Positions 33,037-43,989 of a stretch of 64,000 nucleotides of DNA are shown piece after piece. Numbering within the stretch: the first letter of the stretch is position 1; each line of letters starts with the position of its first letter. The translations under genes and the position numbers were made by a program. This DNA is from Orobanche coerulescens (lineage: Eukaryota; Streptophyta; Magnoliopsida; Lamiales; Orobanchaceae): NCBI GenBank assembly GCA_033398695.1, contig CM065819.1, positions 3,583,501 through 3,647,500 of the forward strand, given 5' to 3'. The notes beneath the pieces were generated by a model. The model made no database searches. It saw only the letters and a list, made by a program, of their open reading frames with translations, and had not been told where the DNA came from.

Positions 33037-33343
33037 CACGAATTTTAAAATTTTATCATTTGAACTAATACCTTGGAAAATTCTATTTTTAAGAATATTA
33101 CCCATGTTTCACCGCAATGGTATGTAAAATGTTTTGACCGTGATTGTTTTGGAAAAAGTCGTACGTTTTTGTTGATGTGACCGTGTGAATTACTTATAAA
33201 TTTAGGTTATATTATTGTAGCGATGGTTCGTGTATTCGTGTAATGACTCAAAGTGAATATTTTATTGTGTTGCTATTTGTTGTCCTACATTGATTATGTG
33301 ATGTTTTTATTGTTATGTTATTCTGAATGGTTGTCCGTTCAGT
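33037..33343 (+). other. Leader-like spacer before gypsy gag
   Basis: AT-rich with no gene. It ends TTGTCCGTTCAG-T-ATG, a pyrimidine-rich CAG directly before the gag start, as at 2932 and 43733. The junction between the copia internal remnant and this gypsy leader lies somewhere in 33030-33100. Confidence 0.45.
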
Positions 33344-34457
33344 ATGCCAAGAGGTCAAGGCCGAGGATGCGGTCGTAGGAGTGGTCGTAATCAGGAGCAT
33401 GAGAGGGCGACTCGCTCGTTGTTGAGTGCCAATCATCTCATTACAGATGGTCGAGATCAACAGTCGCGTGATTAGGGTCAATCAGCCAGAGGTAATGTTG
33501 ATGTTGGCGGCGCCACCCTCCTTTGTGAGGTGGTTGACCAGTTGGCACAGATAAATCAGATCGTGCAACGGAATGAGATCCCAGATGGGGATAATGGAGC
33601 TAGTCAATGGTTACGAGATGTGATGAGAATGCACCCGCCTCGTTTTGTAGGTTCTTCTGACACGTTTGGTTGGGAGAACTGGCTCTTCCACTTGGACAGA
33701 ACATTTGATGTTGTAGCTTGTCCGGGCGAAAGGAGAGTACCTATTGCTCAATACTTGCTCGACAAGGAAGATGCAGACTAGTGGGAGGCCATAGCGCCTA
33801 GTGATAGTGCAGCTACTTGGGCTGAATTCAAGACTGTCATGGAGGCCTAGTATTGTTCGCCGCCTGTTAAAGAGCGTATGATTGTCGAGTTTTTCTCAAC
33901 TACGCCCCAAAAGGTGTCGATATCTCAGGCAATAGTCGATTATAATCGGCAATGTTTGGGATCAAGTGAGAAGTGAGGCAGATAAGGTTCGTTATTTCGA
34001 TATGCATATGAAACCTCATGTTCGGCAGTATTTTTCTCCTTTTATGTTTACAACATTGAAGGATTATCAAGATCGAGCGTTAGCTTTTGAGAGGGCCATT
34101 ATGTGTACAGAGTTTGTATCCGTAGTAAAGAAGCCAAAGATTTCTGATGACGCATTGGGAAGTAAGGGAATTGGGATTCCTAAACTTCAACCCTCACATC
34201 AGTTGCGTATGGGACCTTCTCAGTCCACTGGAGAATCTAAAATACCCAAGCTGGCGTATTTGAGTTCTACTAGTGCTCCATGGTGTTTCAATTGTAATGT
34301 TCTGGGCCATGAACGTGCGCATTGTAAGAAACCATCGGTGACTTGTTATAATTGTGGATGCGAGGGACATCGAGTTCAGTACTGCGAGATCATTGCTAAG
34401 ATGGTAGGGAACCGGAGTTCCATTCCTACTTATGGAGGGGCCAGTTATGTCCAGTGA
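33344..34457 (+). pseudogene. Gypsy (chromovirus-like) gag, broken (element C)
   Basis: It starts MPRGQGRGCGRRSGRNQEHE. The capsid part reads GWENWLFHLDRTFDVVACPG and ATWAEFKTVMEA, and aligns with the minus-strand gag of the Tekay-like element. In-frame stops occur near 33472, 33779 and 33848, plus a frameshift near 33957-33966 within YNRQ...DQVRSEADK. From 33966 the frame is open to the end, with two intact zinc knuckles, CFNCNVLGHERAHC (34284-34325) and CYNCGCEGHRVQYC (34344-34385). The reading ends at 34455-34457, and instead of protease and reverse transcriptase only about 250 bases separate it from a polypurine tract. Confidence 0.85.
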
Positions 34458-34712
34458 TAGTATTTTGTGCTCGTATTGCGGATTGTTTCTCGTGTGGAGA
34501 TATATTGTGTGAAGTTTTTATGTTTGGAGCATGATGACTGATATTTTGTTTTGAATAAGTTCCATGTCGGTTGTTGAACCTACGAAGACACGTGACAGTA
34601 GACCATGGGGTCATGAATTTGGTATTTTTATATGTGTCATTGTGTTTTGTTTTGTAGAACTGTGATGACCAAGTTGTATGTTTCGGGACGAAACATGTTT
34701 TAAGGGGTAAAA
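34458..34712 (+). other. Pol deletion junction and polypurine tract, element C
   Basis: Non-coding. TTTCGGGACGAAACATGTTTT then AAGGGGTAAAA (34681-34712) matches the polypurine neighbourhood of the LARD (28539-28570). The usual about 4 kb of pol is absent between gag and this tract. Confidence 0.7.
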
Positions 34713-34920
34713 TGTAATACCCGAGATTTTCATTTCTATTTGCCTTGAATTATTTGTCGTTGTGTGCCGGTTATTTGTTTTGTTGATGATTAATTGGAAT
34801 TCGTGCCCCCTCATATGTACGGGATGATGTAATGTGTTGTAATGATTGTCGAGTGCAATATGTTGTACGTTATGTTTCGTGGTATGCTTGTTATTGTTTC
34901 AGACCATAGATTGTGCATAT
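34713..34920 (+). repeat. Start of 3' LTR of element C
   Basis: It begins TGTAATACCCGAGATTTTC right after the polypurine tract, as a gypsy LTR should. Where it ends is unclear: no GGGGGTGTTACA end was found, and the sequence passes into an AT microsatellite at 34930. It is probably truncated. Confidence 0.6.
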
Positions 34921-35944
34921 GAGTCACCATAATATATATATATATATATATGCACAACAACAATACATGGCAATCCGATGATCCAACGTTCACTGCCTAG
35001 ATCCCCCGATGATCCCGTTAGACCAACCCGAGGTAGAAAACCCATCCGATGATCCAGCGCACGCTAGCATAGATCCCCCGATGATCCCGTCAGACCAACA
35101 CGAGGTGGACATATGACAACAATGCACAACTGCACAAAACAACAGTACACAATACACGACAACAACAATGCACAAATGCATGACAACAACGATACACGAA
35201 TGTATCACGACATGATCGACACAAATGATAAAAATGATTAGAGTACTTGCCCCGAGTCCTCCGAGAGCGATCTCAAAGTCTAAACCATCACGAACCATTA
35301 CCCTCAATACTTGACGGTCCAAAGTATCACGAATTGCAGATAATTCATATCTTCGTCTTTATCACAATATATCCTCGATATATAAGTATACCAATAACAA
35401 AACTAAATCATATACATTATGATTTAGATTCCCAAAACTCGAATACGATTTATAATCTCAAATCTCCTGTGATTACGATTATAAACATTGCTATACGAAT
35501 TATAAACGAATAAAACGGAAACCATTCATTAAATATTATAAACTAAGCAAGTAATAACTTGCCTCGATAATTGATGTCGAAAGTCCCAATGAACACGGCT
35601 CACCCGATCGATCCATTGAAATTCAAACCTTTAATATAAATACATAATAGACAACTTAATATAAGGGTCCAATTTAATATTTTATAATTTCGAGGTAATT
35701 AGTTGGCTAATATATTACCTCAATTGCGCTCCTTAATTAATTGATCGGATCAAACGACCAACGATAATTAACCCGGATCCACAACTCGATTACTGCTCCG
35801 AACACAAATTCCACTCCAAACTCCGGCTCATTCCATAGGTCCAAATACACTCAACCGCTCGAAGACCAAATTATCAAAACCTTCGCATATGCCTAATGTT
35901 CTCCCCGACCATAATCTCAACACGAACACATACACACAACCATG

Positions 35945-35984
<40 letters not shown>

Positions 35985-36019
35985 CACATATAAACACACA
36001 CAGGGACTGCACATATACT

Positions 36020-36074
<55 letters not shown>

Positions 36075-36638
36075 ACGCACACACACAGACACAGTCACAT
36101 ACAAACGCACACACACACACACAACTCGCAGCTCGACCCACCCACAAGGCACCACAGGCCGCCGGAAAACCGTCATGGTCAGCTACCGGTCGAGCCATTG
36201 AAACGATCCTCGTCGGTCAACCCTCACCCCGAACCATGTACCGGTCTCTGGATCTAGAAGCGAAGGTCGCCGGAATCTAAACCAAAACTCCGACCACCTT
36301 ACGGCGGAAAACCCATCGGCCGGACATCAACTCTCCGCCTACCTGAGCATCCTTAGCCACGTAAAAATGCCTGGCATGAAGAACTCATGTTTTTCGTCTG
36401 GTGCAAGAAGGAACGCAGCCGCCGATCGGTCGCCGGCGCCAACTCATCCCGGCCGCGCCTGCTCTTTGCGCCGCCCAGGCGGACAGCGATTTACCTACCA
36501 ACAGTCCGACCAAGATCGCGAGCCCAGGAGTGTCATCCACCATCTCGAGCTTCCTCCGTCCGTCGCTCCTCTCCTGATCGGAAGTTACCGCTGATGAAGA
36601 AGAAGAAGAAGAAGAAGGGAGGGGGGGTAGGTGGAGAT

Positions 36639-36691
<53 letters not shown>

Positions 36692-37128
36692 ATTAATGTG
36701 TGGGTGAGAGGAGAGAGAAATGAGAGTTGAAATAAAAATCAATAGGTATTTAATAATCAACTTAGTGATTATTTAAAATAGGTAGTGGGATATAATGGGC
36801 AAATTATGTCATATCCAATTAAAAACGAATAAATTGTGGATCTATTATTCTCTGCGTCCGATAAAACTAATAACTCACCAATATTCTAGTCTAATATCTC
36901 AGGAGTCCGGATAATTTCTCTAATTCTCATTGAATAATTTATCGAAGAATACAACGTTGGCCACCGTCACATTCTTACCAATAATTATTCGACGATATTA
37001 GAAAATACTCCCCGACATATTACTCTCATTTACTCAATATTACGTCCAGAACCAAAATTAAATATTCATATTACCAGTATTCCAACAAGGTCACAATAAA
37101 ATATTATTCTAAAATTCTGGATATTACA
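34921..37128 (-). repeat. Microsatellite-rich stretch ending in a minus-strand LTR terminus (element E, partial)
   Basis: There is no supported gene. The right end TTCTGGATATTACA (37115-37128) matches the GGATATTACA ends of minus-strand gypsy LTRs at 14494, 19940, 39057 and 46081. ACTTGCCCCGAGTCC (35254) and ACTTGCCTCGATAA (35563) resemble the ACTTGCCTCGAAT site inside those LTRs, so much of the block is probably one minus-strand LTR. Microsatellites: (TA)n at 34930-34952, 35950-35981 and 36029-36065; (AC)n at 36066-36122; (GAA)n at 36597-36617; (GA)n at 36642-36689. Two diverged copies of CCGATGATCC...AGATCCCCCGATGATCCCGT lie at 34975-35105. Frames inside the microsatellites are artefacts. 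Confidence 0.45.
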
Positions 37129-37401
37129 ATCATCATGCCAGACCATCCTTTGCGTTCGTGTCCCGTGCCAGCTCCTCAGCTCGACCGGTACCTGAAATGC
37201 ATAAGACGCATTTCCCCCACTTAAGGGGTTAGCATTCGAATAGCTAGTGCAAGTACACAATTACACTACATTATATACAGATACGATTTATACAATCATC
37301 TCATTAAGAAAACATTTGAAAAGCCATATTCCGGAATATCACATTGGCATTCAACAATTTAAGAAGTCATCGCAATATCGTAACCACTCATAACCGGTAA
37401 C

Positions 37402-37615
37402 CCATGGCCGTACCCCTTAGTATCGACCCCCAGACGCCCCGTCGAACGCTCCAGGTGGGAAACCACTTCCGCGGCCGTAACCCTTAGTATCGACCCCCAT
37501 ACGCCCCGTCGAACGCTCCGGGTGAAAGTTCAACCACACACGCACCCAAGTCCACTTCCGCGTCCGTACCCCTTAGTATCGACCCCCAGACGTCCTGTCG
37601 AACGCTCTGGGTGGA
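37402..37615 (-). repeat. Triplicated 75-100-bp unit in truncated Tekay LTR
   Basis: Three copies of CCTTAGTATCGACCCCCA...CGCCCCGTCGAACGCTC; the partner LTR has one copy (44570-44610). This is a copy-number difference between LTRs of one element. Confidence 0.7.
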
Positions 37616-38251
37616 AGGAACAAAATAACTCACAATCCAAAATATCAAGATTCATCATTCATATCGAAACCGTAATACACATAACGGAATGTAATACATA
37701 TACTTGCCTTGAATAAAATGAAGTGAAGGAAATGGCGAAAGAAAAGGTTCCGGTCCGAACAATCTTCACAAATCTGTCCCTAACACAAGAATGATATACA
37801 ACCAATCTCAACATTATGAATACGAAGGAATTCACCCTAGTTCTACTCGTTGGGACAATTCATCGAACATCAAGAGTGCATAGGGAGTTGAAATCAGTCA
37901 ATGGTGTAATAACGGGATTTCATCCCATCCAATAACAAGGGAACCAAGGATCAAGAGTATACTATCGAAATTTAACAACAACATCGGTTAAATCGGATTA
38001 AAATACAAGATCACCACCAAACCCTCCCCAAAATCATACTAGGGTTATAGGAGATATTACCTTGATTCGAAGCCGAACAATAGATGATTTGGTGTTGTGG
38101 TGATGATATGATGCTAAGTTATACTTCCCAAACGGAGTTTGGATGAAAATCTGGCGAACCCTTGACTTGGAAGTCGCCCCGATGCGAAGAAGAGAAGATG
38201 AATGAGGAAATGACAGAAAAAAACGACTCCTGCCAGTTTATAAACTGACTG

Positions 38252-38545
38252 GTGTTACGGCCGTAACACCTCATCCATACGGCCGTAAGTACATGCATTT
38301 ACGGCCGTAACAGGATCTATGGACAGGTCTGGGCAAAACCGACGAAGTTCACTTACGGCCGTATGATCTAAGGGCTACGGCCGTAACATTTCTTACGGCC
38401 GTAGTTGGTACATTATACGACCGTAAGCTGCTACTGGAGTCCCAAGTAGGAAGAAAAATGAGGCTGGCTTACGGCCGTACAGTGAAGGACTTACGGCCGT
38501 AACTCTTGAACATTATGGCCGTAACACCAGGGCTTACGGCCGTAA
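38252..38545 (-). promoter_or_regulatory. TTACGGCCGTAA palindrome array, Tekay LTR (3')
   Basis: About eleven copies of the perfect 12-bp palindrome TTACGGCCGTAA or one-base variants in under 300 bases. The first begins 11 bases from the TATA box (38237-38244) and so lies immediately upstream of it in element sense. The partner array is 45250-45570. Confidence 0.65.
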
Positions 38546-39057
38546 CCTGCTACAGACAGCAGTTGTGAGAAAAATGAGGCTCAACGACAAACAAACGGAG
38601 GGTACAGAGGTATACTAACGAGTATACGAAGATTTCCTACTGATGGGAAGGTTACCATAATCGACACATGGCCCCGATCGCCCGGAGGTCAGAATAAACG
38701 AATAACAACAGTAATGCCCAAGATAAATCGGAATTTACAGAAATGACCCCCAACATCTGGAATTCACGATACGACGTCGAATTAACGATCTAAAACTCAC
38801 AACACGAGCAACTCAACCATACGAACTTATGGAAACTAAGAAACAGTGAAATCGAATTAGTTTTTCGAGAAACGAACACACATGCGACAAAGCAGAATCA
38901 AAATGAAATTACGTAAAAACATATCTGAAACTCGTCCAAATGGGGAAACTCCAAGGACAAAGTAGATCCATAATCCCAAAACAGTAACAAGCGAGTCGTC
39001 TGAAATGAACATACACCAAAATAGAAATTACCAAAAATAGAATGTACGGATATTACA

Positions 39058-39075
39058 TTCTCTCCCACTAAAAAT
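39058..39075 (-). other. Polypurine tract, Tekay-like element
   Basis: TTCTCTCCCACTAAAAAT on the plus strand, that is ATTTTTAGTGGGAGAGAA in element sense, directly next to the LTR. Confidence 0.75.
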
Positions 39076-39092
39076 AAGTTTCATCCCGAAAC

Positions 39093-40620
39093 TTACAATA
39101 AGAATAACTCGGGGTATCTTGACTTCATATCCTCTTCCATCTCCCACGTGGCTTCCTCGGACCCATGTCTCGCCCACTGCACCTTAACCAACGGAATAGT
39201 CTTGTGCCTAAGTTGTTTCACCCGATACTCTAAAATATGAATCGACCTCTCCTCGATGGTAATGTCGGGTCCCAACTCAATCTCTCCAAAATCAATAATA
39301 TGGCTAGGATCCGGTACGTATCTCCTAAGTTGGGAAACATGAAACACATTATGCATGTGACTCATGGACGGCGGTAAGCCTAACCGATATGCGAGCTCTC
39401 CAACTCTCTCCAAAATCTCGAATGGTCAAATATATCTCGAACTAAGTTTACCCTTCCGACAGAAGCGGTAAACTCCCCGTGTCGGTGACACCTTACGCAA
39501 CACATGGTCTCCCACCTCAAACTCCAACGGCCGACGGCGTGTGTCGTCATAAGACTTCTGTCAACTCTAGGCTGTCAACAATCTATCACGAATCAAAGCA
39601 ATCTCTCTCTCGTCTCAACCACCATATCTGGTTCGGTACCAACAAACTCGGACGTGTTATCCCAACACAACGGTGATCTGCACCTCCTCCCATACAATGC
39701 CTCAAATGGTGCCATTTTGATCAAGGCGTGCCAACTATTGTTGTCCGTGAACTCGATCAATGACAAGTGTGACTCCCAATCATCCTTCCAGTCTAAAGCA
39801 CAGGCTTTCAACATATCCTCCAGCGTCTGAATCGTCCGCTCCAACTGCGCGTCCGTCTGAGGGTGGTAGGATGTACTAAGTCTCAACTCAGTCCCTAAAT
39901 CCCGGTGAACAGCCTGCCAGAAATGTGATACAAACCGGCCATCTCGATCTGAAACAATACTCCTAGGAGTCCCAGGTAACCTCACGATCTCTGCAATAAA
40001 CACTCGTGCTAGCCTCTTCGGCCCCCAAGTGTCCTTAATACCCAGAAAATGAGCTGATTTGGTTAGTCGATCGACAATAACCCAAGTCATGTTCATTCTA
40101 GTCCGGGTCCTGGGCATACCGGTGATGAAATCCATAGAAATGTCTTCCCACTTCCACTCCGGATTGGGAAGTGGTCGCAACAACCCATGGGCCATTGATT
40201 CTCAATCTTAACCTGCTGACAGGTCAAACACTTCGCCACAAATTCACTAACGTCCGTCTTCAAATTGCTCCACCAGTAGTTACTCCTCACATCCTTGTAC
40301 ATTTTGCTTGTACCAGGCTGTATGGAGTAAGGTGTGGTATGAGCTTCACTCAAGATCTTCTATCTCAACTAAATATCACCCGGTACACATATTCTGCCGC
40401 GAAATCTCAAAACTCCATCATCCTGAACCACAAATACAGGGGCTTTCCCCTTCTTCACGTCCTCTCTAAACTGGACTAAAAGTGGATCATCATATTGCCT
40501 CGCCTTGATACCGTCAACCAAGGACGAAGTGATCTCTAATGCACATAACTGGCCCTGGACCCTCTGAACCCAAACCTCGATATCCTGACAAATCAAATCT
40601 CGCTGGATTCTGCTCTAAGG
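39093..40620 (-). pseudogene. Integrase and chromodomain-like tail, Tekay-like element
   Basis: Integrase would insert element cDNA into the host genome. The zinc-binding N-terminus is seen as EAHTTPYSIQPG, where the second His is Gln, and CLTCQQVK. A frameshift follows near 40200. The core (40195-39593) has WEDISMDFITGMP, SIVSDRDGRF and HPQTDAQLERTIQTLEDML, so the D, D and E positions are present. EALYGRRCRSPLCW follows. A second frameshift lies between 39593 and 39413. The last frame (39413-39093) has HNVFHVSQLRRYVPD and VKVQWARHGSEEATWEMEEDM, a chromodomain-like tail typical of Tekay chromoviruses, thought to guide insertion to heterochromatin. The protein cannot be made from this copy. 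Confidence 0.88.
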
Positions 40621-42054
40621 TGTGATTACCTCTAACATCTGTAGGGCCATCGGCTTATGACTCAATGCATCTGCCACTACATTAGCCTTACCCGGATGGT
40701 AAAGAATTTCGAGGTCATAATCTTTAATTAACTCTAACCATCTACACTATCTCATATTCAACTCCTTTTGACTGAAGATATATTTCAAACTCATGTGGTC
40801 TGTGTAAATCTTACACGACGACCGCTGCTAATTCTAAATCATGCGTAGGGAAGTTTGCTTCGTAAGGTTTCAACTGATGGGATGCAAAAGCAATGACTAT
40901 CTCTCTGCATCAAGACACATCTAAGTTCGAGGCCCAAAGCATCACTATAAACTACAAAATCCTCGTTCCCCTGGGGTAAGGCTAGGACGGGTGCGGTAGT
41001 CAACCGTCTCTTCAACTCATCAAAACTGTCCTGCCTGTCTGGGTTCCACTCAAACTTCTAAGTCTTTTGAAGTAACTGGTTGAGTGGTCTAGCGATTTTG
41101 GAAAATCCTTCGATGGAGTCCACGGTAATAGCCTGCGAGTCCCAGAAAACTCCTCACTTCCTTCATATTTCTCGGCGATTCCCAAGACATCACTGCCTCT
41201 ATCTTCTGCGGATCTACACGAACTCCCTCCGCTGAAATCACATGCCCGAGGAACATCACTTCCTTGAGCCAAAACTCACATTTAGAGAACTTCGCGTATA
41301 ACTGCTCAGCTCTCAAAATGTCCAACACAATCTAGAGATGTAAAGCATGCTCCTCTCGACTCCGAGAATAGATAAGGATGTCGTCGATATAGACGACTAC
41401 AAATTTGTCCAGATACTCGATAAAAACTTTGTTCATTAACTGCATGAACATTGTTGGGGCATTGGTTAGCCCAAAAGGCATAACCACAAACTCGTAGTGG
41501 CCATATCTCGTTCGAAAGGCAGTTTTTGGTATATCACTGTCCCGAATCCTCAACTGGTAGTAGCCCGATCGTAAATCAATCTTCGAGAAGACTGTCGCTC
41601 CCTAAAGCTGATCAAACAAATCGTCGATCCTGAGCAAAGGGTACTTGTTTTTTATGGTTAACTTGTTTAATTCTCAATAATTGATGCATAAACGAAGCGA
41701 TCCATCCTTCTTCTTAACAAAAAGCACAGGCACACCCCAAGGCGATACGCTCGGTCGAATATACCCTTTATCTAGCAACTCTCCCAACTATTTCTTAAAC
41801 TCTAACATCTCCGACGGCGCCATACGGTACGGCGCTCGAGAAACAGGTGCCGCATTCGGCTCTAGGTCGATAGGAAACTCAACTTTCCGCTGAGATGGTA
41901 ATCCCGGCAAGTCATCCGGAAATACGTCAGGATACTGATTCACAACTAGAATCGATGACATGTCAATTTCACCATCCTCCGCCTTCAAAGCGTGACACCA
42001 GTAGCCTACACAGCCCTGATTCAGAAGTTTTACCGCCTTCAAGGCACTAATCAC
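40620..42054 (-). pseudogene. Reverse transcriptase and RNase H, Tekay-like element
   Basis: One frame can be followed for most of this stretch, broken mainly by stop codons. The reverse transcriptase begins YPDVFPDDLPGLP, followed by [33 protein letters not shown] and the catalytic YIDD at 41380-41391. [16 protein letters not shown] and [13 protein letters not shown] close the domain. RNase H is more decayed, but YTDHMSLKYIF and [14 protein letters not shown] are visible near 40800-40660. Stops fall near 41785, 41578 and 41330, with several in RNase H. These enzymes copy element RNA into cDNA inside the particle. This copy is dead. Confidence 0.9.
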
Positions 42055-42072
42055 CTTGCCCGATCTACCCGG

Positions 42073-42729
42073 CTAACAACCGACAAGTGTATGCTCCGTG
42101 CCATCCTTAGCCACTATCGAGATAGTACGAGTCCGATAGTTCATGATGGCACCATGACGGTCCAACCAATCGTCCCCGAGGATCAAATCCTCGCCCTTGA
42201 GGTCTACAACAATGAGATTTGAGGGCCAATCCCGGCTCCCGATCCTCACTGGGCAATCCCTAACCTCCCGATTCCCAACCATACGATCCCCACTAGGCAT
42301 ACCCACTACAAACGGTTCACACTCAAACAAGCAGTCAATACCAATACGGCACACACAATCCGAAGCATTAAAAGAGTGGGTAGCACCCGAATCAAAAAGC
42401 ACCGAAACAGGATGAGAAAGGGTCTGAGTGGTACCTGACGCCACCGAAACATCTGCCTCCTCCATGCGCCTCATCTGATACAACCGAAGGTGGACTGAGC
42501 CCGAACTAGATGCAGCTCGGCGGTCTGACTGACCCCTACCCCTACCGCATCCCGAACTCTGAAAAACCTGAGTGATTGGAGTCTTCTGATCGATGCTAAG
42601 CTCCTTCTGAACGGTGGTGGCATACGGAGCTCTAGCGACTCTGGTAGCAATCTCGCAATGAGTGGCCCGGTGCCCAGTCTGTCTGCAAGTAAAGCAAGTA
42701 ACTAAAGGGAATGGGCAATCCTTCATCAA
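42073..42729 (-). pseudogene. Nucleocapsid and protease, Tekay-like element
   Basis: A 218-codon frame with an intact zinc knuckle CFTCRQTGHRATHC (42655-42696). The preceding knuckle, just upstream, reads CFNFNQYEHLMKDC, so its second Cys is Phe. The aspartic protease has LFDSGATHSF (active-site codons 42376-42393) and the closing LILGDDWLDRHGAIMNY. The protease would release the polyprotein parts. The frame ends at a stop at 42073, before the linker to reverse transcriptase. Confidence 0.9.
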
Positions 42730-43729
42730 ATGCTCATATTGGTTGAAGTTAAAACAATCTCTGCCGCCAAATGCAACAGACTGGACTGAACGGTTACCCT
42801 GAGATCCCTCGGCCTGATGAAACGGCCTCTTTCCTGATGTAGGAGTAGAGTGAGATTTCGAAAATCGGCCACTCTTAAAAACTGCCAGCTGTCTTCTGTT
42901 TCTTAGCCTCGGAACCCAACTCTGATTCCGGGGCAGCCATCTTGATCGCTAGGGCGCGATCCTGGTATTCTTTCAAGGTGTCACACTTGAGCGGTGCCAT
43001 ACCCTGCCTGATATGCGGCTTCATGCGAATATTGAAATAGCGGATTTTATCGGCCTCAGTCCTCACCTGATCCTTCACGAACCCCAATTGTTGATTGTAA
43101 TAGATAATAGCCTGAGAAATCGGCACATCCTGAGGTGTGGCAGTGAAGAACTCTATAATCCTGCATTCTTTGACTGGAGGCGGACAATATTCTGCTTCCA
43201 TAGCAGCCTTGAATTCCTCCCAAGTGGCTCGGCGGTCTCTAGGAGCCATAACCTCCACCATTCCGCAGTTTCCTTATTCAGGAGGTACTGGGCAATATGT
43301 ACCCTGCTGTCATCAGGACAAGCTACGGGATCAAAAGTCCTGCTCAACTGAAAGAGCCAATTCTCCCAACCGAGGGAGTCAGAAGATCTAGATAAATGAG
43401 GAGGGTGCATACACCGTCTGAAGCCACTTACTAGCTTCTTTCTCAGGAGTCGGGGGCGGATTCTGGCGTCCTCCCTGAGCTATATGGGCAAGCTGGGCTA
43501 CTAACTGCTGAAGTACGGCAGTAGCCCCGATGTCGGCATTATTACCCGATGATATCTCCTGAATGACCAACATATCCTGCTGCCCGTCAGAGCTTAGAGG
43601 TAGAGTGCTCGGCAATGACTGAGAGGCCGAATCTGCAGAGGACTGAGAAAGTGAGACTTCCTTGTTAATAGCACCCCGACCATGGCCTCGACCGTGTCCC
43701 CTAACTAGTCTACCGTGACCTCTCAACAT
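42730..43729 (-). pseudogene. Gag capsid region, Tekay-like element
   Basis: The start ATG (43729, minus) follows CTTTTCTTCAG-T. The N-terminus is Gly/Arg/His-rich (MLRGHGRLVRGHGRGHGRG). Frameshifts near 43408 and 43260 split the capsid: the GWENWLFQLSRTFDPVACP part is in one frame and ATWEEFKAAMEAEYCPPPVKE through RYFNIRMKPHIRQ in another (43261-42875). It aligns clearly with the gag at 33344-34457. Between 42875 and 42729 the link to the first zinc knuckle is also out of frame. Confidence 0.85.
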
Positions 43730-43989
43730 ACTGAAGAAAAGATATGAAAGGAACACGGTCAGAAAAATTAACAGTTTGCAAAGTCGATACCACAATTCAT
43801 AATTCCAAAGAACACAAGGAAATGTGTTACATAAATATAAGAGTTCAAGGAGACTTACAGCCACGGGTCGCACGAATAGATGGTAGCACGATGATATTAG
43901 GCTCAACAACTGACTCCAACGACATGACTGATAGACCCAAATTAACCAACAGCCTAGGTATTCATAACCTAAGGCTCTGATACCATAAA
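43730..43989 (-). other. Leader, primer site and putative leader intron, Tekay-like element
   Basis: The primer site TGGTATCAGAGCC (complement of 43973-43985) lies 4 bases from the LTR. The leader contains GTAAGTCTCC (complement of 43849-43858) and ends in TTTTCTTCAG just before the gag ATG, about 127 bases later. These would be a good 5' and 3' splice-site pair. Confidence 0.7.

Larger units (their letters stand above)
37129..39057 (-). repeat. LTR (3' in element orientation) of Tekay-like element, truncated
   Basis: It matches LTR 43990-46081 from position 44282 onward, so about 290 bases of the LTR are missing. Instead the sequence abuts the LTR terminus of element E at 37128. It has three copies of the TTAGTATCGACCCCC...CGTCGAACGCTC repeat (37402-37615), where the other LTR has one. 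Palindrome array at about 38252-38545, TATA (TTTATAAA) at 38237-38244. Confidence 0.88.

Noticed and set aside
35896..36280. Open frames across 35896-36280 and their reverse
   Set aside because: They are translations of (TA)n and (AC)n microsatellites.
36387..36760. Ser/Leu- and Arg/Glu-rich frames near 36400-36760
   Set aside because: They largely translate (GAA)n and (GA)n tracts.
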